Shown here: one piece after another, positions 1 through 6,787 of the stretch
Layout of the letters: each line of letters begins with the position of its first letter
Numbering within the stretch: position 1 is the first letter of the stretch
NCBI GenBank assembly: GCA_001302725.1
Contig: LIZU01000016.1
Coordinates: forward strand, 1-15,869
Source: a candidate division Zixibacteria bacterium DG_27
Lineage (GTDB): Bacteria; Zixibacteria; MSB-5A5; DG-27
Direction of reading: 5' to 3'
DNA: 15,869 bases
The notes under the pieces: model-generated
Database searches by the model: none
The model's input: only the letters and a program-made list of their open reading frames with translations
What the model was told of the DNA's origin: nothing
Program-made: the position numbers and the translations under genes

Positions 1-560
1 TCCGATTTGCCATTTCGATGGGCGCGGCCTTGTCTTCTCCGGTGCTGGCCACCATCATAGATAGACCCACGCAGATCTATAAAACGCACTATCGCCACAC
101 CAATATGTTTTTGGACAACCTCGCCACCAGAATTTCATCCAGAATCGCTACGTTCGGCTTTGATGCTCTGCCAATTGCAGCCTCTTACATAGTTGATTGG
201 GAAAAGCAAAGTTCTCACCTCTCTCACAAGAGGATTGCCCAGCTGGCCGGTTTGGGTTGGCTCGGCAGAAACAATCTTCTGGTGAATGCTCGCTTCGGCT
301 CCGCGGTGAGGTTGGTGACGGTGCTGAGCAACATTCCTCTGGCTCCGAATGAGCCTACAAGCAGAGACTGCGGTGAGTGCAAAGCCTGTTTGGAGATCTG
401 TCCAGTCGGAGCCATCAAAGAAAGGCCGGAGGAGTTCGACCATATGGGGTGCTTTGAGCAGCTGCGCAAGTTCGCCAGAGAGGCGAACTTCGGGCAGCAC
501 ATTTGCGGACTCTGTGTCAAGGTCTGCAGGGGAGACAGTGGGCGAGATCGGAAAGCCTGA
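1..560 (+). CDS. QueG-like 4Fe-4S double-cluster protein (3' part)
   Basis: This is the C-terminal part of a gene that begins left of the window; the frame is open from base 3, and a Met at 18 is internal. The fragment contains 'AGLGWLGRNNLLVN' followed by 'VRLVTVLSNIPL', the core signature of epoxyqueuosine reductase (QueG) and its paralogues. It then shows two cysteine clusters: CGECKACLEICP (CxxCxxCxxxCP), and a later set made of one Cys in 'GCFEQL' plus CGLCVKVC. This is the layout of a ferredoxin-like pair of [4Fe-4S] clusters. True QueG reduces epoxyqueuosine to queuosine in tRNA using cobalamin. This protein ends soon after the last cluster and has no C-terminal HEAT repeats, so I take it as a QueG-like redox protein of unproven substrate. 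The usual Pro after the last cluster Cys is replaced by Arg. The stop overlaps the start of the next gene, which suggests translational coupling. Confidence 0.85.
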   Translation, partial: RFAISMGAALSSPVLATIIDRPTQIYKTHYRHTNMFLDNLATRISSRIATFGFDALPIAASYIVDWEKQSSHLSHKRIAQLAGLGWLGRNNLLVNARFGSAVRLVTVLSNIPLAPNEPTSRDCGECKACLEICPVGAIKERPEEFDHMGCFEQLRKFAREANFGQHICGLCVKVCRGDSGRDRKA

Positions 561-1071
561 GAAGGTCAAGCTTCTTTGCGGTTTGATTTTCTCCGAGAGC
601 ATATCCTTCGAGGAGGTGAAGGCAACCCTGGTGGCTCCGTTCGGCCAGATCGATCTGGAGACCGAACCGTTCCCCTTCGATTTCACTCGGTATTACTGCG
701 CAGAGATGGGCGAGAATCTGAAAAGAGCCATCTTGAGCTTTGCGAACCTGATCGATCCCGGAGATCTGGCGGAGATAAAGACTCTCACAAATCGTATGGA
801 GACGCAGTCCGGCGAGGTAGTCCCCGGTCAATTGAAACGGAGAGTGAATATCGATCCGGGCTATCTGGAGGCCAGCAAGTTGGTTCTGGCTAGCACCAAA
901 AACTTCTCCCATCGCATCTACCTGCGGGAGGGGATATTCGCCGAGGTGACTCTGATCTTCAAACAGGGTAGGTTCGAGGAGCTGGAATGGACATATCCCG
1001 ATTATCGAACAAATAGGGTGAAGGATTTCTTGCTAAAAGTCAGGGAGCGATATTTGTCGCAGTTGAGGTGA
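538..1071 (+). CDS. DUF4416 family protein
   Basis: A 177-residue soluble protein with no signal peptide or membrane segment. It matches my memory of DUF4416: an N-terminal 'KPEKVKLLCGLIFSE', then 'FGQIDLETEPFPFDFTRYY', 'MGENLKRAILSF', 'NIDPGYLEASKLVLASTK', 'HRIYLREGIFAEVTL' and 'EWTYPDYRT', in that order and at about the usual length near 180 aa. The biochemical function of the family is unknown. The frame is open further upstream, but the upstream part is the out-of-frame shadow of the QueG-like gene. I chose GTG at 538 because conserved family sequence starts there and AGGGGAG (528-534) lies just upstream, though with a short spacer of 3 bases. It overlaps the preceding gene by 23 bases, so the two are probably co-transcribed and translationally coupled. 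Transcription would end at the terminator near 1201-1226. Confidence 0.86.
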   Translation: MGEIGKPEKVKLLCGLIFSESISFEEVKATLVAPFGQIDLETEPFPFDFTRYYCAEMGENLKRAILSFANLIDPGDLAEIKTLTNRMETQSGEVVPGQLKRRVNIDPGYLEASKLVLASTKNFSHRIYLREGIFAEVTLIFKQGRFEELEWTYPDYRTNRVKDFLLKVRERYLSQLR

Positions 1072-1082
1072 TACCCCAACAG

Positions 1083-1157
1083 CAGTAGACAGCAAACAGT
1101 AGACAGCAGGCAGGAGCCTGAGTCTGTCCGTGGACCGTGAACTATGGACTGTGGACT
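1083..1157. repeat. short intergenic direct repeats
   Basis: The 12-mer cagtagacagca occurs at 1083-1094 and again at 1097-1108, a 14-base period. It is followed by a run of GTGGACC / ATGGACT / GTGGACT variants at about 1131-1157. No reading frame of interest covers it. Simple arrays of this kind are common between genes in uncultured bacterial genomes; no function is evident. Confidence 0.6.
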
Positions 1158-1193
1158 GAACCCGGGATGAGCTTAGGATCAGTAGGCAGACAG

Positions 1194-1226
1194 AAAAAAA
1201 GAGGCCGGGTAACCGGCCTCTTTTTT
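1194..1226. terminator. bidirectional rho-independent terminator
   Basis: GAGGCCGG (1201-1208) pairs perfectly with CCGGCCTC (1213-1220) around a GTAA loop. Seven A bases (1194-1200) lie on one side and six T bases (1221-1226) on the other, so either strand gives a GC-rich hairpin followed by a U tract. It sits between convergent units: 123 bases after the DUF4416 stop on the + strand and 25 bases after the lipoprotein stop on the - strand. It should terminate both. Confidence 0.93.
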
Positions 1227-1251
1227 GTACCTCAGCTTACGCGAATGTTGT

Positions 1252-3129
1252 TCAGGGATGGCGAATGACTTTTGAACGACCAGAGGAGAGTTGAGCTGTC
1301 GATTCCCTGTTACTGTAAATCGATGGTGTTTCCGAGAAATGCCATTTGACGGTGGTGGACGTCACCTCACTAATCTGCCTCTGCTTGACGTAGTTAGGTA
1401 TTAGTTGTCTGTGAATTGAGGGCGGCTCTGAGAAAAACCAAGTGAGCATCAGGGACATTGCCTGGTTAGCCTGCTCTTGCTTAATGTAGTGGAGGGGGAA
1501 GGCGAAGTAGGAACATCTGTAATTGGGACCCTCTCGGCGACTTGCTACCGGCCAGCCGTGGAAGTTGGAACCCTCCGGTTCGCCCGAGGTGAATTTATAG
1601 AGGGTTTCGGAATCGCTGCCCCTGGAGAACCGTTCCACACCGGGGAGTTTGGTGGTATCCCAAGCCTCGCCGTAGAAGATCCTGGCCACCTGGGCTGAGT
1701 CTATCGATAAATCGGGGAAATCGCTGGCAGAAGCAGAGGCTCCTATGAACTCCTGGGTCTGGAACAACGGACTGGGTATCCACCTTATGAACCAACTGGT
1801 CTCGAGATCGAGGTAATCAGCCGCCAATCGGTCACTTTCGAAAGTCTCCTCGAAATACCAGAGGGTGTCTGTATTATGATATTTAAAGCACTGCCTCCCG
1901 ACAATCCACACCATCCCGCCCGCCTGCAAATACCAGCGGAGCTCCTCACAAGGCTTATCCTGTTGGATGGCGAAACGGTACCCCTCGTTGACTACCAGCA
2001 AGAGTTTATAGTTGAACACCTCCGGAAACGGGATTGGATCTCGATTGGTCCCACTGGACTCACTGAAGAAGGCGACTTGAGTTGCGGAATCGACTCCTGC
2101 AGACTCGAAGGCCCGATAGAAAAACCCCCTCAGGGAATCGGGAACAGTCTCCTGACCCTTCCTGTAGATGGCGTGCTGGTCGTAGCGAGAGAGGTCAACA
2201 AAGGCGATGTCCGTAGCCAAATCTGGGTCGCTTATGAAAAGTGGCTCGACTACGCGCATGAGGCCGGCAGCCGGGGTGGCGTCGGGAACGAAAGCGTCAT
2301 CCCGGGCTCTGACCATAAACAGATAGTAGCCACTGCGAAGGCCCGCCATGGTCACAAACGTATTAGTGACCCATACATCACCGGCGATGGAATCGTAGGA
2401 CTCATACTTGACCCCCTGGTTAACGTATATCCCCACTTGGGCGGTGTCGATGTAACAGGTATCGTCCGGACCGTAAAGCGCCCAGTGGTATTCGAAGGGG
2501 GGTTGGTCTCCGGGGTAATCGACAGTATCCGAACCAGTCCATTCGAAGGCTATTCCCCCAAATTGGTCGCTCAGCTCCGGCAAGCAATAGAAGATTGGAA
2601 ACGAATCGCCGTCACAATGCTCAAAACGGCTGTAAGGCAGAAGATACCATCCTTCGGTGGCCGGGGGGTGGTTGTTCCTGGACAGGGTCCGGAATTTGAT
2701 GCTGGAGAGAGCCTGGTCGTCGTCCAAGGCGCGAAGGAATATGTGTTGCTTGATATACACGCTGGTGTCGAGCGAGGCATATAGCTGGACGGTGTCCCGG
2801 GTACCCTCAACCGCTATCCAATCTGTGATGGTGTCGGGGAAGTTCTCTGCGAAATCTACAGGTGAGACTCCGCCGAGGTCGGAGTCCCTCACAACAACGT
2901 ATTGAAACTCGATTATGTAGCCGTCGACGTCGGTCCCATACCAGGCCACGACCGGGTTATAACCCAGAGAAGAGGAATCGTTGGGGACGTTGGCGAAGAA
3001 AACCAGCGGCGGAATATTCTCGTAGGCAGTCCCCTTCTTCTTCAAAGAGCAACCGAAGAGTAGCGCCAGAGCGATGGTAATCGTAAAGACTATCCCCAGT
3101 TTGAGGTATGAGTTATTCCTAGTTAGCAT
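1252..3129 (-). CDS. exported lipoprotein, Ig/Fn3-like plus GATase-like fold
   Basis: A 625-aa protein starting at ATG 3129, with AGGAGG (3139-3144) nine bases upstream. Residues 1-26 form a signal peptide ending in LLFGC, so Cys27 is the likely lipidation site. Two beta-sandwich-like regions follow (about 35-130 and 170-300), with the 'WYGTDVDGYIIEFQY' and 'GYYLFMVRARDD' patterns common in Ig/Fn3-like domains of FCB lipoproteins. About 305-575 looks like a class I glutamine-amidotransferase-like alpha/beta domain ('VPDSLRGFFYRAFESAG', 'YKLLLVVNEG', 'LRWYLQAGGMVWIVGRQCF', and a final 'AMSLMLTWFF' helix). I see no Cys-His-Glu triad, so it is probably non-enzymatic; this is inference. The last ~50 residues are an unusual tail with an internal duplication. 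It is the last gene of the four-gene operon, 37 bases after the PorV-like gene, and probably faces the cell surface or the periplasm. Exact function unknown. Confidence 0.85.
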   Translation of the reverse strand: MLTRNNSYLKLGIVFTITIALALLFGCSLKKKGTAYENIPPLVFFANVPNDSSSLGYNPVVAWYGTDVDGYIIEFQYVVVRDSDLGGVSPVDFAENFPDTITDWIAVEGTRDTVQLYASLDTSVYIKQHIFLRALDDDQALSSIKFRTLSRNNHPPATEGWYLLPYSRFEHCDGDSFPIFYCLPELSDQFGGIAFEWTGSDTVDYPGDQPPFEYHWALYGPDDTCYIDTAQVGIYVNQGVKYESYDSIAGDVWVTNTFVTMAGLRSGYYLFMVRARDDAFVPDATPAAGLMRVVEPLFISDPDLATDIAFVDLSRYDQHAIYRKGQETVPDSLRGFFYRAFESAGVDSATQVAFFSESSGTNRDPIPFPEVFNYKLLLVVNEGYRFAIQQDKPCEELRWYLQAGGMVWIVGRQCFKYHNTDTLWYFEETFESDRLAADYLDLETSWFIRWIPSPLFQTQEFIGASASASDFPDLSIDSAQVARIFYGEAWDTTKLPGVERFSRGSDSETLYKFTSGEPEGSNFHGWPVASRREGPNYRCSYFAFPLHYIKQEQANQAMSLMLTWFFSEPPSIHRQLIPNYVKQRQISEVTSTTVKWHFSETPSIYSNRESTAQLSSGRSKVIRHP

Positions 3130-3166
3130 CTAAAGTGTCCTCCTGCAATCGCTAATGCTCAAAACC

Positions 3167-4126
3167 TTAGAAGGAGAAACCTAAGGAGAAGCGGTGCACC
3201 TCCTTAAGCCAGCCGAAGTCATGATACCCGTAATCGGCTCGCAGAGTCACTCCCGAGAGCGGGATTTTCGCTCCGGCTCCGGCGGTGAAACCGCCTCCGG
3301 CATCATCTTCGAACCTGTTTCCGATTCTCAAGGCCACCATGTCATTGTACCAGTATTCCATCCCGGTGTTGTATTTCTCCAGATTGTCGTTGGGATGGGA
3401 ACCCTGGACCGCAAGCACCACCCGGTGAGAGCTGTTACTGACAGCGTCAATGGCCATCCCGAACTTGAAGTCCATCGGTAGGGGATAGGACTCCGCCTCA
3501 TATGTCACATCCTCTGCGGTAGAGAACTTGCTGTCCGACCCGAAATTCGATATCATCATGCAGATTTTGAAATTCCTGAAGCCGGTTTCGTAGAGAGTGC
3601 CGACATCTGCACCCCAGCCGATGGCCTTCTCTTCCTCAATATACTCCCCGATGTATTTCAGGGTGATCCCTACCGAGAAGCGGTCGGTGAGACTGGCGGC
3701 GTAACTAAAGCTGGCGGCGAGATCTCGGGCGGTGAAGGTCTGGCCGTTGCCTCGCGGATAGGTATAGTCGGTCAACGGCATATCGTCGGTAGACAGATAG
3801 TAAACGCCGAAGCCCAACGCCCCGAGCAGTTGCGGCACCGGCAAAGTCAGAGCTGCAAACTCATAATTGATATCCGCAGGGTAATCGATGTGGGTCAGCA
3901 TCACCTCTGTCTGGGGTAGGGTTGCAATCAGTGCCGGATTGTAGTAAACTGCGGAGGCATCATCACAATTTGCCAGAAACGCCTCTCCCATGCCCACTGC
4001 TCGCGCCGAGACCCCGATCTCCAGGAACTGCGCCCCCGCAGTTCCGACCTTGGCCTGTGACAAGGCCACCTTGGAGACTGACAAGGTCAAAAGCATCGCC
4101 AGGCCGACGACTGTGATTTTCTTCAT
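3167..4126 (-). CDS. PorV/PorQ family outer-membrane protein
   Basis: A 319-aa protein. I place the start at ATG 4126 because AGGAGA (4134-4139) lies seven bases upstream and a good signal peptide follows at once (residues 1-25, ending LSQA). The frame also allows a TTG at 4150, but that codon lacks a comparable site. The mature N-terminus has the family signature 'FLEIGVSARAVGMGEAF' and 'DDASAVYYNPA', and the rest alternates beta strands, ending in 'FSLGFSF'. The terminal Phe is typical of BAM-inserted barrels. PorV and PorQ are FadL-like barrels; in Bacteroidetes, PorV works in type IX secretion, handling proteins that carry C-terminal sorting domains. The gene directly upstream encodes such a domain, which supports a cargo-partner link here. 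Whether this copy serves general secretion or only this operon cannot be decided from the window. It lies between the sorting-domain gene (48-base gap) and the lipoprotein gene (37-base gap). Confidence 0.9.
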   Translation of the reverse strand: MKKITVVGLAMLLTLSVSKVALSQAKVGTAGAQFLEIGVSARAVGMGEAFLANCDDASAVYYNPALIATLPQTEVMLTHIDYPADINYEFAALTLPVPQLLGALGFGVYYLSTDDMPLTDYTYPRGNGQTFTARDLAASFSYAASLTDRFSVGITLKYIGEYIEEEKAIGWGADVGTLYETGFRNFKICMMISNFGSDSKFSTAEDVTYEAESYPLPMDFKFGMAIDAVSNSSHRVVLAVQGSHPNDNLEKYNTGMEYWYNDMVALRIGNRFEDDAGGGFTAGAGAKIPLSGVTLRADYGYHDFGWLKEVHRFSLGFSF

Positions 4127-4133
4127 ATCATTT

Positions 4134-4139
4134 TCTCCT
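4134..4139 (-). promoter_or_regulatory. ribosome binding site deciding the PorV-like start
   Basis: AGGAGA on the - strand, seven bases before ATG 4126. It lies inside the in-frame extension to TTG 4150, so it favours the shorter start that begins with the signal peptide. Confidence 0.7.
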
Positions 4140-4174
4140 AACTCTTTCAAGCCAACTTCTTCTTCACACTCATT

Positions 4175-4615
4175 CTATTTGATGATGGCGAATTTCCCCA
4201 AGTAGCTGCCGCTTTCGGACTCCACCGAGAAGATGTACAGTCCCGAGACAACTGCCTGGGTGTTGCGGGAGATCAGGTTCCACTCGGCAAACTCCAAGGT
4301 TCCTGGCAGGCTGCGATCGTACTCGATGGTGTCCACCAAGTCCCCATCCAGTGTAAATATCCTGATGGTGCACTTTTCCGGCAGATTCCCGAAGTATATT
4401 CGCCGATCCCAGGGGGTCCAACCTGAACGATCCGGATCCTCAAAACCGACTTCTCTATAGCCGCCATCTCCCCGGTAAGGATTGGGGAATACAAATATCT
4501 CCCCGGTGATGTCTTCACCGGTCGCGGTGGGATAGAGCAAGGTGGCGTTTATGGCCTTCGACGACTCTATCGGCGACAGCTTCGTAACCGGGTTCCCGTA
4601 ATCAAAAGCGGTCAC
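4175..4615 (-). CDS. type IX-like C-terminal sorting domain (split gene, 3' part)
   Basis: This 146-codon piece is the C-terminal end of the protein encoded just upstream, displaced by one reading frame. It opens with 'TAFDYGNPVTKLSPIESSK', a stretch normally internal in such proteins. It then carries the sorting-domain pattern: 'VFPNPYRGDGG', 'RIYFGNLPEKCTIRIFTLDG', and a final 'VVSGLYIFSVES' and 'GKFAIIK'. In type IX systems such a domain directs passage through the outer membrane and attachment or release at the surface. The GTG at 4615 is only the first possible start codon. No ribosome binding site precedes it, and the same frame reads LYFAV across it, as expected for the inside of a protein. 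I therefore regard it as part of one ~840-aa product rather than an independent gene. It is followed after 48 bases by the PorV-like gene. Confidence 0.85.
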   Translation of the reverse strand: MTAFDYGNPVTKLSPIESSKAINATLLYPTATGEDITGEIFVFPNPYRGDGGYREVGFEDPDRSGWTPWDRRIYFGNLPEKCTIRIFTLDGDLVDTIEYDRSLPGTLEFAEWNLISRNTQAVVSGLYIFSVESESGSYLGKFAIIK

Positions 4616-4635
4616 CGCAAAATACAGCGCCTGGC

Positions 4636-4648
4636 TCTCTAAAAGATT
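4636..4648 (-). other. apparent -1 frameshift site splitting the sorting-domain protein
   Basis: On the - strand the first frame reads ATC TTT TAG and stops at 4641-4639. The downstream frame overlaps it and reads TTA GAG AGC CAG GCG CTG TAT TTT GCG from 4642. One extra T in the TTTT run would give ...D-E-I-F-L-E-S-Q-A-L-Y-F-A-V-T-A-F-D-Y-G without interruption. The run does not form a canonical X XXY YYZ slippery heptamer in the reading phase, so a lost base (mutation or sequencing/assembly error) is more likely than programmed frameshifting. Confidence 0.8.
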
Positions 4649-6696
4649 TCGTCAATATAGATGGTGGTGGAATCCACGATCAGCTCCCCGCCGCCGCTCT
4701 GGAGAAAAGCGCTGTCCAGCTCGGTGTCTCCGAATCCTCGATTGTAGCTGTGAGGTGTGTACAGAGTGTCATACGGAGACATAGGAGCATAGGGCGGAAA
4801 CTTATAGAAATCTATATCAGGATGCTTCTGCATCAGATCCTGGTAGCGGACCGGCGCTTTCTTCCACTTCTTGAGTCTGCCGGATTCATGATATATGGAA
4901 TCGTAGTCGATGTAATCGTATGCCGCCAGAAGGTCGTAATCGTCCAGCCGTCCGGTCTTGGACCAGTACATCTTGTAGCCCTCAAAATCGTTGAGCCCGC
5001 TGAAGGTGTCCTTCTCGTTCTCCGACTCCAGACTGTTCCAGATTATGGTGACTACTCCCGGCGAGACTCTGAAGGTCAGCTGTGGGGATGGAGGTGGTGG
5101 CGGTCCCGCGAAGTCGGGCACCCCGTCGCCCTTGATCCAGACAGTGTCACCTTCGGGGCTTAAGACATGCTCATCGCGATAACCGTCGCCGTCGGTGTCC
5201 ACCCCGGGATTGTCGTAAACCCACTCCGCCCAGGTAGCGTTGATGGCGAAGTCGGCGAACTCCAGACGGGAATAATAGTCGTTCACCAAAGCCTCGTCGT
5301 CGGGGGCCTCTATGAAGGCGTTAGCATCATCGGGGCGGACATGGAAGTCGGCGCCGCAGATGTAGCCGACCGTCACCACGAGGCTGTCACCCGGGGAGAT
5401 TTTCTCAAACGGTCCGAACGAATAGGTGTAACGAGTATCGTAACCGTTAGCCAAATCCTTGGCGTTGCCGGCAGGTGACAAGGGGGGCAACCACCCTTCG
5501 CTCTGGTGATTCAAAGCACAGGTTACCTGGTCGTAGTCGAACTCTCCGTTGGAGATGGCGTAGTATCTGCTGGCGTCTCCGGTGGGAGTTCCCAGGTTGC
5601 CATCGTTGTATACTCGCTGGTTCACTACTAGTTGTGGCCCCCAGTCAAAGGCGGCGTTGACGTTGGAGATCCACCAGTTGAAGCCGATCGTCTCTGCGGT
5701 GATGGAATCGAAGGGACAACGAACCACCCGCACCCCCGAAAGCCCACGACAGCTCTCGTAATCCCAAACCCCACCAGTGGGGTCGCCGTCGACATCGGCA
5801 ACGTAAGCGGTGAAAATCCTTAAGGAGTCGATCCCCTCGATGGTCGGGTAGCGCTGCAAAAAGCCGGTCATGTCGTCCTGGGCACCCGGAGAGCCGGCGC
5901 TGTTGTGAGCGACATCGGCATCGACGTGGAAGGCGAGCCAAACCTCTTCTAATTCTTCATTTCCGATGTTGGTGAACTCGAAATCCAGAAGCAGAAAATC
6001 CTCGGCATACTCGTAGCTCCAGCTGTAGCTCTTCTGGACGATCTCCACCCCCAGAGGGGCGTGAATGCGCTGATCGATGGGATCGATCTCCACGAAGGAG
6101 GCGGTGTGGGTGTCGGTGTAAGTGGCGATGAAATCCTCCTCGGAGATGGCCTCGATCCCGAACTTGTCTCCCTGCGGTGATCCCGCCGAGCTGCTGTCGA
6201 TCTGATTCGGGTAGATGTCGGTGCGATTCCGAGGATAGGCGCCTGCTGGTCTGGTGGAGCGCAACCAGATCTCCCCGGTGATGGCGCCGGCCTCATCCGG
6301 ATACATCTCCCGGGTGTCCCACCAGCCATCGGTGGCGCAGGAGACCAGGGTGTCACCATCTACAATGGCCCCAATCCAAAGGGCGCATTCAAAGAGATAT
6401 TCGATGTTTGATCCCGCCGGGAATTCACACGAAGGGGCAGCTTCCAGGGTCTCGGGGTCGATCTCCTCCCCCATGAAGCTGCCCAAAATCCCGTTGTTCT
6501 GGATTGTAAACCAGAGGTTGGAAATCCGGTGGGTGTAATTGACCAGATTGGGGGTGGCGGTCACCTTCTGCAAACGGAAGGGACGCTCTGCCTTATCGTT
6601 GCTACGGCCAGACACCGCTTGAAACTGGCCCCATACCAGGAGCAGAAGCGCCACTACCAGAAGCAGGCTTCCGATTTTCGATCTTGCTTTCTCCAT
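4639..6696 (-). CDS. large exported protein with Fn3-like domain (split gene, 5' part)
   Basis: A 685-aa reading frame starting at ATG 6696, with GGAG seven bases upstream (6704-6707). Residues 1-30 form a signal peptide with a long Leu/Val core. The N-terminal region starts with 'NLWFTIQNNGILGSF' and shows repeated beta-rich segments and many Asp and Tyr residues. Near residue 500 there is a calcium-loop-like DTDGDGYRDE, then 'WIKGDGVPDFAGPPPPPSP', a linker I recall from many surface proteins of FCB candidate phyla. An Fn3-like domain follows (about 535-620, 'VVTIIWNSLESE', 'DFEGYKMYWSKTG'). The frame stops at 4639 just before a sorting domain that continues in another frame, so the intended product is about 840 aa. 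It lies between the TonB receptor and the PorV-like gene and is probably a surface-displayed or secreted partner of both. Ligand and enzymatic activity are unknown. Confidence 0.88.
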   Translation of the reverse strand: MEKARSKIGSLLLVVALLLLVWGQFQAVSGRSNDKAERPFRLQKVTATPNLVNYTHRISNLWFTIQNNGILGSFMGEEIDPETLEAAPSCEFPAGSNIEYLFECALWIGAIVDGDTLVSCATDGWWDTREMYPDEAGAITGEIWLRSTRPAGAYPRNRTDIYPNQIDSSSAGSPQGDKFGIEAISEEDFIATYTDTHTASFVEIDPIDQRIHAPLGVEIVQKSYSWSYEYAEDFLLLDFEFTNIGNEELEEVWLAFHVDADVAHNSAGSPGAQDDMTGFLQRYPTIEGIDSLRIFTAYVADVDGDPTGGVWDYESCRGLSGVRVVRCPFDSITAETIGFNWWISNVNAAFDWGPQLVVNQRVYNDGNLGTPTGDASRYYAISNGEFDYDQVTCALNHQSEGWLPPLSPAGNAKDLANGYDTRYTYSFGPFEKISPGDSLVVTVGYICGADFHVRPDDANAFIEAPDDEALVNDYYSRLEFADFAINATWAEWVYDNPGVDTDGDGYRDEHVLSPEGDTVWIKGDGVPDFAGPPPPPSPQLTFRVSPGVVTIIWNSLESENEKDTFSGLNDFEGYKMYWSKTGRLDDYDLLAAYDYIDYDSIYHESGRLKKWKKAPVRYQDLMQKHPDIDFYKFPPYAPMSPYDTLYTPHSYNRGFGDTELDSAFLQSGGGELIVDSTTIYIDEIF

Positions 6697-6738
6697 CTAT
6701 TCACTCCAGATATTTGATTTAGCGAATATTTCCAGGTG

Positions 6739-6771
6739 CCGGGAGGGTCGATTTCTCCTTCCCCGTCCCGG
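6739..6771 (-). other. intercistronic stem-loop after the TonB receptor gene
   Basis: CCGGGAGGG (6739-6747) can pair with CCC-g-TCCCGG (6762-6771), giving nine pairs with one bulged G and a 14-base loop. It lies between the TonB receptor stop and the next start. No T tract follows on the - strand, so it is not a standard terminator. It could protect the upstream mRNA segment or reduce downstream expression; this is inference. Confidence 0.4.
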
Positions 6772-6787
6772 GTTTGTGACTTCGAGA

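Noticed and set aside
349..537. Upstream extension of the DUF4416 frame to an ATG at 349
   Set aside because: This part overlaps the QueG-like Fe-S domain in another frame and has no family similarity; conserved sequence begins near 538.
1083..1157. CRISPR array
   Set aside because: Repeats are 12 bases or shorter with a 14-base period and no unique spacers.
1876..2784. + strand frame of 302 codons
   Set aside because: Antisense to the lipoprotein gene, which has a signal peptide, lipobox and ribosome binding site; the opposite frame has none.
4636..4648. Programmed -1 ribosomal frameshifting
   Set aside because: The sequence in phase is C TTT TAG, not an X XXY YYZ slippery site, and the P-site tRNA would mispair after slipping; an indel explains it more simply.
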